In this document: piece after piece, positions 45,215-54,189 of the stretch
Layout: every line of letters begins with the position of its first letter
Numbering within the stretch: the first letter of the stretch is position 1
Origin: Ruminococcus flavefaciens
Lineage (GTDB): Bacteria; Bacillota; Clostridia; Oscillospirales; Ruminococcaceae
Length of the DNA: 64,000 nucleotides
NCBI GenBank assembly: GCA_023663905.1
Contig: JAMPGO010000001.1
Coordinates: 1-64,000, forward strand
Direction of reading: 5' to 3'
The notes under the pieces: model-generated
Databases searched by the model: none
Seen by the model: only the letters and a program-made list of their open reading frames with translations
Told to the model about the DNA's origin: nothing
Program-made: the position numbers and the translations under genes

Positions 45215-46153
45215 ATGAGAGTCAGATTTCATCTGCCCGATTTTTCAGGGCGATTCAAGCTTAATCTATTGTTTGCCGAAATGCTGAAAGGCTGTCCGCA
45301 GTATTTCCGTGAGGGTGTGGAGATAGCGTCGTTCTACGGCGTTTTTCCTCCGTCTCTCTGGAACGGCGGTCGCCCTCAGCCCGGAGTTGTTGACAAGGAA
45401 TATATACGACGTGTTATAAAGGAATTTAACAGCAGAGGTATTCCGCTCCGCTTTACGTTCACCAATCCCGTACTCGAAAAAAAGCACCTCGATGACCCTT
45501 TCTGCAATATGGTTATGAATCTTGCAAACAACGGTCTTAATGAAGCCATTGTTTTTTCACCGCTTCTGGAGGACTATATCAGAAGAAACTACCCGAAGTA
45601 CAAGCTTACCAGCTCCACGTGCAAGCGTATCACCGACCCCGACAAGCTCAACGAGGAACTTGCAAGAGACTATCATATTGTTGTCATCGATTATGATTTC
45701 AACAACAATTTTGATGTTCTGGAAAAGCTTTCACGCAAGGCTGACTGCGAGCTTCTTGTAAATGCGTGCTGTGAACCCGGCTGTAAACTCCGTTCGGAAC
45801 ACTATGCAACCATAGGAAGGCAGATGATTGCATACAACGAACACCTCAGAAAGCACCCTAATCTGCCGTTCAATCCCGATGTATACGACAAGCATAATTT
45901 CAAGAACTGCCCTTTCGGTCATCGTGGTGTATTTGATATAAGAAATCTGAGAACTCATATAACTCCTGATGATATATGGGAAAAGTACGTTCCTATGGGC
46001 TTCGAGCAGTTCAAAATCGAGGGCAGAACCGCAAGCCCCGTAAATCTCATCGAGACGTATATGTACTATATGGCTAAGCCTGAATGCCGTGATGAAGCAA
46101 GATTCAAGCTCTTCAAGGCGCTCGAAAACAGTCACGCACTTACTTTTAACTAA
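45215..46153 (+). CDS. Cysteine-rich protein of unknown function, paralogue 1
   Basis: 312 residues. No family I can name with confidence; the strand/helix rhythm and lines such as RFTFTNPVLEKKHL, KLTSSTCKRITD, VVIDYDFNNNFDVLEKL, LVNACCEPGCKLRSEHY, DDIWEKYVPMGFEQFKIEGR suggest a TIM-barrel enzyme with metal- or Fe-S-binding cysteines (CC-x2-3-C plus others), somewhat U32-like. Nearly colinear with the next gene over its full length. RBS AGGAG. Starts 18 nt after hydE. Confidence 0.75.
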   Translation: MRVRFHLPDFSGRFKLNLLFAEMLKGCPQYFREGVEIASFYGVFPPSLWNGGRPQPGVVDKEYIRRVIKEFNSRGIPLRFTFTNPVLEKKHLDDPFCNMVMNLANNGLNEAIVFSPLLEDYIRRNYPKYKLTSSTCKRITDPDKLNEELARDYHIVVIDYDFNNNFDVLEKLSRKADCELLVNACCEPGCKLRSEHYATIGRQMIAYNEHLRKHPNLPFNPDVYDKHNFKNCPFGHRGVFDIRNLRTHITPDDIWEKYVPMGFEQFKIEGRTASPVNLIETYMYYMAKPECRDEARFKLFKALENSHALTFN

Positions 46154-46164
46154 GGAGAATTTCT

Positions 46165-47094
46165 ATGAGAGTCAGATTCCATCTTCCCGATTTTGCAAAG
46201 CATTTCGGGCTGAACTTTGTTTTTTTGTCAATGCTTGAAAACTGTCCGCAGTATTTCCGTGAGGGTGTTGAGATTGCATCTGTTTTCGGTACTTTTCCGC
46301 AGTCCATATGGAACGGCGGACGAAATACAGAGGGTGTATGCGGGCTTGATTTCGTAAAGCACGTTCTCAAATCGTTCAACGACCATAATGTTCCGCTGAG
46401 ATTCACTTTTACAAATCCTGTTCTTGAAAAAAAACATCTGAGCGATAAATTCTGCAATGATATAATGAAGCTTGCCGACAACGGTATGAATGAAGCTATT
46501 GTAAATTCACAGCTTCTGGAGGATTACATCCGCAGGAAGTACCCGAATTACAAGCTGACAAGCTCAACCTGCAAGCGTATCACGGAGATTGACAAGCTTA
46601 ATGAGGAGCTTGAAAAGGATTACAGCCTTGTTGTAATCGATTATGATTTCAACAACAAATACGACCTGCTTGAAAAAATCAATCACAAGGAAAAGTGCGA
46701 GATTCTTGTAAATCCCTGCTGTGACCCTGAATGCAAAATGCGCACCGAGCATTACAGAAGGGTTGGCTTACAGCAGATTGAAGTGTGCGAACATCTCGCC
46801 AAAAGCCCTGACAAGCCGATGAAGCCAAAGACCTCGACGGAGATGAACTGCGGATGTGGCGACAGGTGCATTTTTGACAATATGAAATTAAGCAACAACG
46901 TTTCTCCCGACGACATATGGGAAAAGTACGTTCCTATGGGCTTTGAGCATTTCAAGATAGAGGGACGCACGGCGACTGCTCTGAATATGATAGAAACATA
47001 TATGTATTATATGATTAAGCCTGAATGCCGTGATGAAGCAAGATTCGCTTTTCTCTATAATCTTGAGAAGAAAGGCGTTATAAAAATCGGATAA
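46165..47094 (+). CDS. Cysteine-rich protein of unknown function, paralogue 2
   Basis: 309 residues, tandem paralogue of the gene 11 nt upstream; both start MRVRFHLPDF and both keep CPQYFREGVEIAS, SSTCKRIT, VVIDYDFNN, VNPCCDPECKMRTEHY, DIWEKYVPMGFE and KPECRDEARF. This copy has extra cysteines (MNCGCGDRCIF against KNCPFGHRGVF), so the two may bind metal differently. RBS AAGGAG. Lies between hydE and cysE. Confidence 0.75.
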   Translation: MRVRFHLPDFAKHFGLNFVFLSMLENCPQYFREGVEIASVFGTFPQSIWNGGRNTEGVCGLDFVKHVLKSFNDHNVPLRFTFTNPVLEKKHLSDKFCNDIMKLADNGMNEAIVNSQLLEDYIRRKYPNYKLTSSTCKRITEIDKLNEELEKDYSLVVIDYDFNNKYDLLEKINHKEKCEILVNPCCDPECKMRTEHYRRVGLQQIEVCEHLAKSPDKPMKPKTSTEMNCGCGDRCIFDNMKLSNNVSPDDIWEKYVPMGFEHFKIEGRTATALNMIETYMYYMIKPECRDEARFAFLYNLEKKGVIKIG

Positions 47095-47114
47095 ACCCAT
47101 AAGGAGTGATTTTT

Positions 47115-47771
47115 TTGGTTGATTTTTTCAAATCTATGGCAAGGGATGTCAGGTTAATCAGGAAGAGCGACCCGGCAGCAAGAAATGCGGTTGAAATCCT
47201 GCTGACTTATCCCACGCTCCGTGCAATACGCTGTTACAGGCTCGCACACTGGTTCTATCAGCGCAGAAATTTTACTGTCGCAAGAATCATATCGCAGTGG
47301 GCAAGAAGCAAGACAGGTATCGAGATTCACCCCGGAGCTACAATAGGCAAGGGTCTTTTCATCGACCACGGAATGGGTGTTGTTATCGGCGAGACTGCGG
47401 TAATCGGAGACAACTGCCTTCTCTATCAGGGTGTTACTCTCGGAGGTACAGGCAAGGACAAGGGCAAACGTCACCCTACTCTCGGAAACAACGTTCTCGT
47501 CGGAGCTGGCGCAAAGGTTCTCGGTCCGTTCACCGTCGGCAATAATGTCAAGATTGCGGCGAATGCTGTCGTGCTTAATGCAATTCCCGACAACTGCACG
47601 GCTGTCGGAGTACCAGCCCATATCGTGAAGATGAACGGCAAGAGGGTACACAAAGTTACGTCGGACATCGACCAGATACACATTCCCGACCCTGTTTCGC
47701 AGGAACTTTGCAGACTTCAGGCGGAAGTTGATTCCCTTAAAAAAGAACTTGACGGACTGAAAAAACAGTAA
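47115..47771 (+). CDS. cysE: Serine O-acetyltransferase
   Basis: 218 residues. Makes O-acetylserine for cysteine synthesis. N-terminal helices ([31 protein letters not shown]) and the left-handed beta-helix of hexapeptides: [55 protein letters not shown]. Start is TTG 47115, 8 nt after AGGAG; a GTG at 47106 overlaps the ribosome site. Ends in a short coiled coil. Confidence 0.94.
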   Translation: MVDFFKSMARDVRLIRKSDPAARNAVEILLTYPTLRAIRCYRLAHWFYQRRNFTVARIISQWARSKTGIEIHPGATIGKGLFIDHGMGVVIGETAVIGDNCLLYQGVTLGGTGKDKGKRHPTLGNNVLVGAGAKVLGPFTVGNNVKIAANAVVLNAIPDNCTAVGVPAHIVKMNGKRVHKVTSDIDQIHIPDPVSQELCRLQAEVDSLKKELDGLKKQ

Positions 47772-47857
47772 TCATCATTGTGCATATATTTGTCACGGCA
47801 TTTTTGTGTATAACGGAGAATTTTTTAAAAATCCGCTTAAAATGACTTAAAATATGT

Positions 47858-47863
47858 TATAAT
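47858..47863 (+). promoter_or_regulatory. -10 box upstream of the NADAR gene
   Basis: TATAAT at 47858-47863, about 30 nt before the start codon; the -35 (CTTAAA near 47836) is weak. Confidence 0.45.
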
Positions 47864-47893
47864 TATAATCATTTTATTGCGGAGGTGTTTCAT

Positions 47894-48535
47894 ATGGCAG
47901 TAAGACCCGTCTATATGCCGAAAAATTCAGCACCGTTCTACAGCATTGTAAATGTTGATTTCAAATGGAACGGCGGTTTTGCGGTATCGCAGAAGCATAA
48001 GAATATAAAAGCAATCCACGACGGCTTTATGCTGATTTATCCCGAGAGCAGACCTCTTGAAATTTCAAGCAAGTCGCTTGTTGAGGCAGGAGTCAGGCTC
48101 AGTGCGTTCAATCTTATGAAGTACGTCCCTGAACTTGGCAGAAGCGTTACTGTGGAGAACGTGTATCAGTCGGGAAAGGTCTTTGCGAACGGCTGTCAGT
48201 ACACGAATTTACTGCTTGTATCGCCAAAGGAAGCAAAGCGTGACGAACGTCTCAGAAACAGCGGAAAGCTCGTCGGATTCAGATTTGACGGACAGGATTT
48301 TCCTCTTGTTCCCGAATCGCTTTTCTACAACTATATCTATCTCAATGCGCTTCTTGAAAATCCTGAGCTTGCACAGAAGCTGACTGAATACAACGGCTTT
48401 ACCGATATTGAATTTAATCCGCAGAAAGGACTTAGTACGCAGGCGAAGTCGTCAGCCGTGTTTGTATCGCTGGCAAATCTCGGTCTTACTGACAGAATCA
48501 GGGATTACAACAGCTTCATCGCCTTGTTTGATTGA
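47894..48535 (+). CDS. NADAR-like protein of the DarT1-associated antitoxin type
   Basis: 213 residues. The pattern FKWNGGFAVSQKHKNIKAIH, LEISSKSLVEAGVRLSAFNL, YQSGKVFANGCQYTNLL, EAKRDERLRNSGKLVGFRF and IEFNPQKGLSTQAKSSAVFVSL matches, from memory, proteins annotated as DarT1-associated NADAR antitoxins, which reverse guanosine ADP-ribosylation of DNA by DarT1. No DarT (DUF4433) gene lies beside it here. Instead a phosphatase-like gene follows 19 nt later. ATG 47894 after GGAGG. Confidence 0.7.
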   Translation: MAVRPVYMPKNSAPFYSIVNVDFKWNGGFAVSQKHKNIKAIHDGFMLIYPESRPLEISSKSLVEAGVRLSAFNLMKYVPELGRSVTVENVYQSGKVFANGCQYTNLLLVSPKEAKRDERLRNSGKLVGFRFDGQDFPLVPESLFYNYIYLNALLENPELAQKLTEYNGFTDIEFNPQKGLSTQAKSSAVFVSLANLGLTDRIRDYNSFIALFD

Positions 48536-48554
48536 TAGATAACGGAGGGTTTTT

Positions 48555-49019
48555 ATGAAAGTTTCGGTTTATTCACGTGCAGAAGCGGAAAAGATGATAG
48601 CTGACGGCGATTTTCCTGAAAATACCGCCGTTATCAGTTTCTATGACCCGAAAATCAAGCACATCGACAGCGATTACGACTGCGTTGATTATTACGGCTA
48701 TGCGGATGAGGTATTCTACAGCGAGCTTGACGACCTTGATATTGGCTATCTCACGAAAAAAGGTTTAACTTATGATTCATATTTTCCCGAAATTGACGAG
48801 CTGGCTGAATTTATCTACAATGCCTATAATAACAATATGGATATAATCTGCCAGTGCGAATACGGACAGAGCAGAAGCGCAGGCTGTGCGGCTGCGATTC
48901 TCCAGCATTTCTATGGCACGGGTATCGATATTTTCGCCGACTACCGACGTTATCCCAATCAGGTCGTCTATCATAAAGTCTTTGACGCACTCGATAAATA
49001 CAAGGCAGATATATTATAA
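48555..49019 (+). CDS. Dual-specificity phosphatase-like protein
   Basis: 154 residues. The P-loop CEYGQSRSAG (CX5R, Cys about 101) and the preceding IYNAYNNNMDIICQ strand, plus an upstream NTAVISFYDP segment, fit the tyrosine/dual-specificity phosphatase fold; the candidate general acid Asp is not clear. Could act on phosphoprotein or a nucleotide/ADP-ribose-linked phosphate. RBS CGGAGG. Co-directional with the NADAR gene (19-nt gap) and with cysS (18-nt gap). Confidence 0.72.
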   Translation: MKVSVYSRAEAEKMIADGDFPENTAVISFYDPKIKHIDSDYDCVDYYGYADEVFYSELDDLDIGYLTKKGLTYDSYFPEIDELAEFIYNAYNNNMDIICQCEYGQSRSAGCAAAILQHFYGTGIDIFADYRRYPNQVVYHKVFDALDKYKADIL

Positions 49020-49037
49020 TCAGAAAGGAATTTTTAT

Positions 49038-50450
49038 ATGCAGATATATAATTCATTGACAAGAAAAAAAGAGGAATTTGTTCCACGTGAAGCAGGCAAG
49101 GTAAGTATGTACACCTGCGGTCCTACTGTGTACCACTTTGCGCACATAGGCAACCTCAGAAGCTATATTATGGAGGACGTACTTGAAAAATACCTGCGCT
49201 TCACAGGGCTGGACGTAAAGCGTGTAATGAACATCACCGACGTCGGTCATCTCACAAGCGACGGCGATACAGGCGATGACAAAATGCTTAAAGGCGCTAA
49301 GCGTGAGCATAAGACCGTTATGGAGATTGCGCAGTTCTATACGGACGCTTTTTTTGCCGACTGTGCAAAGCTGAATATAAAAACTCCCGACGTTGTAGTT
49401 CCTGCGACTTCGTATATCGATGAGTTCATAAGGGTTATTTCTGTGCTTATGGAAAAGGGATATGCCTATGAAGCAGGCGGAAACATCTACTTTGATACTT
49501 CCAAGCTTGAAAAATACTATGTATTCAATGATTTCACGGAAGAGGATTTGGCTGTAGGCGTGCGTGAGGGTGTTGAAGAGGATTCAAACAAGCGCAATAA
49601 AGCCGATTTCGTACTCTGGTTTACCAAATCCAAGTTCGATTCACAGGAGCTTAAATGGGATTCGCCTTGGGGTACGGGCTATCCGGGCTGGCATATTGAA
49701 TGCTCGTGCATAAGTATGAAGAATCTCGGCGAGTATCTTGACATTCACTGCGGAGGAATTGACAACGCATTTCCTCATCACACAAACGAAATAGCACAGA
49801 GCGAGGCTTATCTCGGTCACGAGTGGTGCAATTACTGGTTTCACGTTCTGCACCTCAATACCAACAGCGGAAAAATGAGCAAATCGAGCGGAGAATTTCT
49901 CACGGTATCGCTTCTTGAAGAAAAGAGATATGAGCCTGTTGTATACCGATTCTTCTGTCTCCAGTCGCACTACAGGAAATCGCTTGTATTTTCGTGGGAG
50001 AATCTTGAGAACGCAAAAATCACCTACAACAAGCTGATTGCAAGAATCAAGCCTCTTATTTCCGATAATTACGAGCCTCTTGACAAGGACGAGTACGACA
50101 GACTTATGTCGGCATTCACTTCCGCTCTCGACAATGATTTGAATACGGCTAATGCTATTACTGCTATATACGACGTACTCGGTTCGGGCGCAAATAATTT
50201 TACAAAACTCGCACTTTTCGAGGAATTTGACAAGGTTCTCGGACTTAATCTCATCGAGAATGCACGAAAGATTATTGAAGCGCCTGCTGAGGAGATACCT
50301 GCCGAAGTTACAGAGCTTGTTGAGCAGAGAAAATCCGCACGCAAGGAGAAGAATTTCGCCCTTGCCGATGAAATCAGGGATAAAATTACCGCACTCGGCT
50401 ATGAAGTCAAGGAGACGAGGCAGGGTACGGAAGTGAGCAGGATAAAATGA
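49038..50450 (+). CDS. cysS: Cysteinyl-tRNA synthetase
   Basis: 470 residues. Class I synthetase: zinc ligand Cys in YTCGPTVYHFAHIGNLR (HIGH variant), WHIECSCISMK and HCGGIDNAFPHHTNEIAQSEA, then KMSKSSGEFLTV (KMSKS). Typical partner of cysE in Firmicutes operons. RBS AAAGGAA. Confidence 0.97.
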   Translation: MQIYNSLTRKKEEFVPREAGKVSMYTCGPTVYHFAHIGNLRSYIMEDVLEKYLRFTGLDVKRVMNITDVGHLTSDGDTGDDKMLKGAKREHKTVMEIAQFYTDAFFADCAKLNIKTPDVVVPATSYIDEFIRVISVLMEKGYAYEAGGNIYFDTSKLEKYYVFNDFTEEDLAVGVREGVEEDSNKRNKADFVLWFTKSKFDSQELKWDSPWGTGYPGWHIECSCISMKNLGEYLDIHCGGIDNAFPHHTNEIAQSEAYLGHEWCNYWFHVLHLNTNSGKMSKSSGEFLTVSLLEEKRYEPVVYRFFCLQSHYRKSLVFSWENLENAKITYNKLIARIKPLISDNYEPLDKDEYDRLMSAFTSALDNDLNTANAITAIYDVLGSGANNFTKLALFEEFDKVLGLNLIENARKIIEAPAEEIPAEVTELVEQRKSARKEKNFALADEIRDKITALGYEVKETRQGTEVSRIK

Positions 50451-50460
50451 GGTAAAAAAT

Positions 50461-50970
50461 ATGGGTGACTATATACTGATTTTCTTTATTGTTTTTTATC
50501 TCGGCATAATCGTTGTATCGCTTGCCTTCGGGGTGTTGCAGATTATCGCACAGTGGAAGCTTTTTGAAAAGGCAGGCGAATACGGCTGGGCATCGCTCAT
50601 CCCGATATACAACTACTTTGTTATGATTAAAACCGCCACAGGAAGTTATACGCTTGCCTGGATATATATAGCCATAAGCATTGTCTGCGGTCTGCTTACG
50701 AGCGCAATGGGCTTTATAGTGGAATTTTACCCTGACGAAGAAGCTGGCGGTATAGCGTATATCCTGATAATGCTTGCGGCTTTCGGGCTTATGATTCCGC
50801 TGTACGTGATACTTGGCTATACAAACTATATGTTCGGCAAATCTTACGGAAAACCGCCTGTCTGGAATGTCTGTATGATATTTATCGGACAGATTCTTAT
50901 GATTATTATGGGCTTTGACAAGAAAACCGTTTACATCGGTCCTAAAGGAATACCGAAGAATTATACTTGA
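50461..50970 (+). CDS. DUF5684-type membrane protein
   Basis: 169 residues with four or five membrane helices. The segment QWKLFEKAGEYGWASLIPIYNYFVM is typical of DUF5684 proteins, some of which are fused to signal-peptidase-like parts. No catalytic motif here. RBS GAGGT, 10 nt after cysS. Confidence 0.78.
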   Translation: MGDYILIFFIVFYLGIIVVSLAFGVLQIIAQWKLFEKAGEYGWASLIPIYNYFVMIKTATGSYTLAWIYIAISIVCGLLTSAMGFIVEFYPDEEAGGIAYILIMLAAFGLMIPLYVILGYTNYMFGKSYGKPPVWNVCMIFIGQILMIIMGFDKKTVYIGPKGIPKNYT

Positions 50971-50995
50971 CAAAATCTGTAATATGCTGTAAAAT
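50967..50995 (+). promoter_or_regulatory. Promoter of glyS
   Basis: TTGACA (50967-50972), 17 bp, TAAAAT (50990-50995). It overlaps the stop codon of the preceding gene. No T-box is found in the short leader. Confidence 0.65.
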
Positions 50996-51032
50996 ATAAT
51001 AGACTATTATATCTGAAAGAGGTATGTTTAAT

Positions 51033-52436
51033 ATGAAGAATACTGAAAAAGTTATGGACAAAATCGTTGACTTATGCAAATCAAAGGGTTTTGTTTATCC
51101 CGGTTCTGAAATTTACGGCGGACTTGCCAATACGTGGGATTACGGTCCGCTCGGCGTTCTGCTCAAAAACAATATCAAGAATGCGTGGCTTAAGAAATTC
51201 GTGCAGGAAAACAAGTACAACGTCGGACTTGATTCCGCTATACTTATGAATCCGCAGACGTGGGTTGCTTCGGGTCATATCGGCGGATTCTCCGACCCGC
51301 TTATGGACTGTAAAGAGTGCAAGACACGTCATCGTGCAGATAATCTTATTGAGGATTTCGACGGCACTAACGTTGCAGGCTGGAGCAATGAGCAGATGAC
51401 GGAATACATCAAGGAAAAGGGTATCGCCTGCCCTAACTGCGGTAAGCAGAATTTTACCGACATCCGCCAGTTTAATCTTATGTTCAAGACTTTTCAGGGT
51501 GTTACTGAGGACAGCAAGTCCGAGCTTTATCTCCGCCCCGAAACCGCACAGGGTATTTTCGTAAACTTCGCTAATATCCAGCGTACTACACGTAAAAAAG
51601 TACCGTTCGGTGTTGCACAGGTCGGTAAATCATTCAGAAACGAAATCACTCCAGGAAACTTTATCTTCCGTGTACGTGAATTTGAGCAGATGGAGCTTGA
51701 ATTTTTCTGCAAGCCAGGTACTGACCTCGAATGGTTCAGCTACTGGAGAAGCTTCTGCAAGGACTTCCTGCTCACTCTCGGTCTCAAAGAAGAGAATATC
51801 CGTCTCCGTGACCACGACCCCGAAGAACTCTGCTTCTACTCAAAGGCTACCACAGACTTTGAATATCTCTTCCCGTTCGGCTGGGGCGAACTCTGGGGTG
51901 TTGCCGACCGTACAGACTACGACCTTACACAGCACATCAACACAAGCGGAAAATCCCTTGAATACTTCGACCCTGAGACAAACGAGAAGTACATCCCGTA
52001 TGTTATCGAGCCGTCGCTCGGTGTTGAACGTCTGTTCCTGTCAATAGTTACAGAGGCTTACGATGAAGAAGAACTCGTTTCTGTTGATAAGAACGGCAAG
52101 GAGAAGAGAGAAATCCGCACCGTTATGCGCCTGCACCCTGCTCTCGCACCGTACAAATGCGCTGTACTTCCGCTCGTAAAGAAGCTTACTCCAAAGGCTG
52201 AGGAAGTATATGATATGCTCTCCAAGAAGTTTATGTGCGATTTCGATGAGACAGGTACAATCGGAAAGAGATACCGCCGTGAGGATGAAATCGGCACTCC
52301 GTTCTGCATTACCGTTGACTTCGATACTATCGAAAAAGATAACTGCGTAACCGTCCGTGACCGTGATACAATGGAGCAGGAGCGTGTTGCAATAGACGAC
52401 CTTGTTAAATATCTTGAGGAAAAAACTTCTCTCTGA
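51033..52436 (+). CDS. glyS: Glycyl-tRNA synthetase, single-chain dimeric type
   Basis: 467 residues. Class [88 protein letters not shown], and the anticodon domain ([19 protein letters not shown]). This is the alpha2 eukaryote/archaea-like type used by many Firmicutes. ATG 51033 is chosen because the ATG at 51024 touches the AGAGG ribosome site. Confidence 0.96.
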   Translation: MKNTEKVMDKIVDLCKSKGFVYPGSEIYGGLANTWDYGPLGVLLKNNIKNAWLKKFVQENKYNVGLDSAILMNPQTWVASGHIGGFSDPLMDCKECKTRHRADNLIEDFDGTNVAGWSNEQMTEYIKEKGIACPNCGKQNFTDIRQFNLMFKTFQGVTEDSKSELYLRPETAQGIFVNFANIQRTTRKKVPFGVAQVGKSFRNEITPGNFIFRVREFEQMELEFFCKPGTDLEWFSYWRSFCKDFLLTLGLKEENIRLRDHDPEELCFYSKATTDFEYLFPFGWGELWGVADRTDYDLTQHINTSGKSLEYFDPETNEKYIPYVIEPSLGVERLFLSIVTEAYDEEELVSVDKNGKEKREIRTVMRLHPALAPYKCAVLPLVKKLTPKAEEVYDMLSKKFMCDFDETGTIGKRYRREDEIGTPFCITVDFDTIEKDNCVTVRDRDTMEQERVAIDDLVKYLEEKTSL

Positions 52437-52438
52437 TT

Positions 52439-52480
52439 ATTGACAGCTGTCAGATAATATGTTATAATATATCTGTCAAT
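52439..52480 (+). promoter_or_regulatory. Promoter with symmetric TGACAG operators before the SCP2 gene
   Basis: TTGACA (52440-52445), 17 bp, TATAAT (52463-52468). The -35 box is inside a perfect 12-bp palindrome TGACAGCTGTCA (52441-52452), and a third half-site CTGTCAAT (52473-52480) lies after the -10, in inverted register to ATTGACAG (52439-52446). A repressor bound here would cover both promoter boxes. Confidence 0.7.
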
Positions 52481-52504
52481 TTAAAAAAGAGAGGAATTTG
52501 TTCA

Positions 52505-52861
52505 ATGAAATTAAGCGAACTTTTGGAAATGCTCAGAACTCAGGCAAAATCTATTGACGCTTCCGGCTGTGATTTCCTCGCAGTCCAGTTCAATATGAAA
52601 GACGTGGAGAAGTCGGATATTGATAATCCCGACCAGCAGAGAAATCCGGGTGTTTTCTATATCGAGGTAAAGAACGGAAAGACAAGCATAGAGCCTTATG
52701 AGTACAACGACAGAAGCTGTGCCATTACTATGAAGATGTCCGACTTTATCAAGATGATGAACGGCAAGCTTGACGCTGTTGCCGCATTCACTATCGGCAA
52801 ACTTAAGGTTGACGGCGATATCGGCAAGGCTATTGAATTTTCAAAGCTTATCAAAAAGTAA
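52505..52861 (+). CDS. SCP2 sterol-carrier-like domain protein
   Basis: 118 residues. SCP2-type lipid-binding fold: FYIEVKNGKTSIEP, ITMKMSDFIKMMNGKLDAVAAFTIGKLKVDGDIGKAIEFSKLIKK is the characteristic C-terminal half. Ligand unknown. RBS GAGAGGA; single gene between promoter and terminator. Confidence 0.85.
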   Translation: MKLSELLEMLRTQAKSIDASGCDFLAVQFNMKDVEKSDIDNPDQQRNPGVFYIEVKNGKTSIEPYEYNDRSCAITMKMSDFIKMMNGKLDAVAAFTIGKLKVDGDIGKAIEFSKLIKK

Positions 52862-52870
52862 GATAACAGA

Positions 52871-52899
52871 AAGACTGCTGTAAAAGGCAGTCTTTTTTT
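52871..52899 (+). terminator. Terminator after the SCP2 gene
   Basis: AAGACTGC / GCAGTCTT, 8-nt loop, T-run of seven. Confidence 0.9.
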
Positions 52900-52939
52900 G
52901 TATTCACAGGCTTACAAATTCAGAAAATGCAACTAATTA

Positions 52940-52993
52940 TAACATCAATGTTACTTTTGGTTGATTGACGTTACATTTTTATTATGATATAAT
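52940..52993 (+). promoter_or_regulatory. Promoter and candidate operators of the XRE-AbrB/ABC operon
   Basis: TTGACG (52965-52970), 17 bp, TATAAT (52988-52993). Upstream, TAACAT-CA-ATGTTA (52940-52953) is a perfect inverted repeat, and GTTAC recurs at 52950-52954 and 52970-52974, exactly 20 bp apart. This suggests autoregulation by the product of the first gene. Confidence 0.65.
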
Positions 52994-53026
52994 CTGATTA
53001 TAACAAATGCAGAGAGGAGCAGGCAA

Positions 53027-53452
53027 ATGGAAGTTACTTTCAGTAATCTGAAAATATTCCGCAAACAGTGCGGATTCACTCAGGAGGAAATTGCGGAAAA
53101 ACTCGGCGTATCACGTCAGGCGGTGGCTAAATGGGAGCGTGGCGATACTCTTCCTGACATCGAAAGCTGTGTGAAGCTGGCAGACATCTACGAAACAACC
53201 GTTGATATGCTTGTGCGCAATGTCAAGGCGGAGGAACATACAGGCGACGGCAAGCACATTTTCGGCTGTACACGGCTCAACGGCAAGGGACAGATTACTC
53301 TGCCCGTGAACTGCCGTAAGGTTTTCGGACTTAAAGAAGGCGATAATATTCTCGTTCTCGGCGATGAGGAAAAAGGTATCGCACTCGTCAATCTCGGCAG
53401 TATATCGGGAAATATCAGCCGTATCAAAGATAAGATAAATGGGGAAGATTAA
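53027..53452 (+). CDS. XRE helix-turn-helix / SpoVT-AbrB fusion regulator
   Basis: 141 residues. N-terminal XRE domain (about 5-63; FRKQCGFTQEEIAEKLGVSRQAVAKWERGDTLP) and a C-terminal AbrB/SpoVT swapped-hairpin domain (about 82-125; TRLNGKGQITLPVNCRKVFGLKEGDNILVLGDEEKG). Two DNA-binding modules in one chain. First gene of a three-gene operon with an ABC exporter 2 nt downstream, so it likely controls that exporter. RBS GAGGAGC. Confidence 0.9.
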   Translation: MEVTFSNLKIFRKQCGFTQEEIAEKLGVSRQAVAKWERGDTLPDIESCVKLADIYETTVDMLVRNVKAEEHTGDGKHIFGCTRLNGKGQITLPVNCRKVFGLKEGDNILVLGDEEKGIALVNLGSISGNISRIKDKINGED

Positions 53453-53454
53453 TT

Positions 53455-54189
53455 ATGAACGCTGTTGAGGTAAAAAATCTTACTAAAAAATACAAGGCAA
53501 AAACTGCTGTCGATTCAATCAGCTTTTCGGTTGAAAAAGGCGAGCTGTTTGCACTTCTTGGTGTGAACGGCGCAGGCAAGACCACTACAATCCGTATGAT
53601 GTCGTGCCTGTCCGTACCGACATCGGGCGAGCTGTATGTAGAGGGTCACAGCTATATCAGCGCAGGCGATGAGGTAAAGAAGATTATCGGCATATCTCCG
53701 CAGGAAACGTCGGTTGCCGAAAATCTTACTGTGCGTGAAAATCTGGAATTTATTTCCGCCGTCTATGGATTTGACAAAAGCAAAATCAAATCCCGTACTG
53801 ACGAGATGATTAAGCTCTTCAATATGGGCGAGGTTGAAAAATCGAGGGCAAAAACTCTCTCGGGAGGCTGGAAGCGCAAGCTGTCAATCGCTATGGCGCT
53901 TATAAGCGAACCAAAGGTACTTTTTCTTGACGAGCCTACTCTCGGGCTGGACGTGCTTGCAAGACGTGAACTATGGACGGCTATAGAATCGCTCAAAGGC
54001 AGGATAACTATCGTCCTCACCACGCACTATATGGAGGAAGCCGAACAGCTCTCGGACAGGATTGCAATAATGGTTGACGGAAAAATTTCAGCCGTCGGAA
54101 CGCTTGCGGAAATCGAGCAGATTTCGGGTAAAAAAGGGCTTGAGGAATCGTTCGTGGAAATCGCCGAAAGGAGCAGGAAAAATGTATAG
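53455..54189 (+). CDS. ABC transporter ATP-binding protein
   Basis: 244 residues. Walker A GVNGAGKTTTIRM, signature LSGGWKRKLSIAMALI, Walker B VLFLDEPTLGLD, switch His in VLTTHYMEEAEQLSDR. Drug/antibiotic ABC-2 exporter type. Starts 2 nt after the regulator and overlaps the permease by 8 bp. Confidence 0.92.
   Translation: MNAVEVKNLTKKYKAKTAVDSISFSVEKGELFALLGVNGAGKTTTIRMMSCLSVPTSGELYVEGHSYISAGDEVKKIIGISPQETSVAENLTVRENLEFISAVYGFDKSKIKSRTDEMIKLFNMGEVEKSRAKTLSGGWKRKLSIAMALISEPKVLFLDEPTLGLDVLARRELWTAIESLKGRITIVLTTHYMEEAEQLSDRIAIMVDGKISAVGTLAEIEQISGKKGLEESFVEIAERSRKNV

Noticed and set aside
51001-51032. Possible T-box before glyS
   Set aside because: Only about 30 nt lie between promoter and start, with no T-box core; glyS seems not T-box controlled here.
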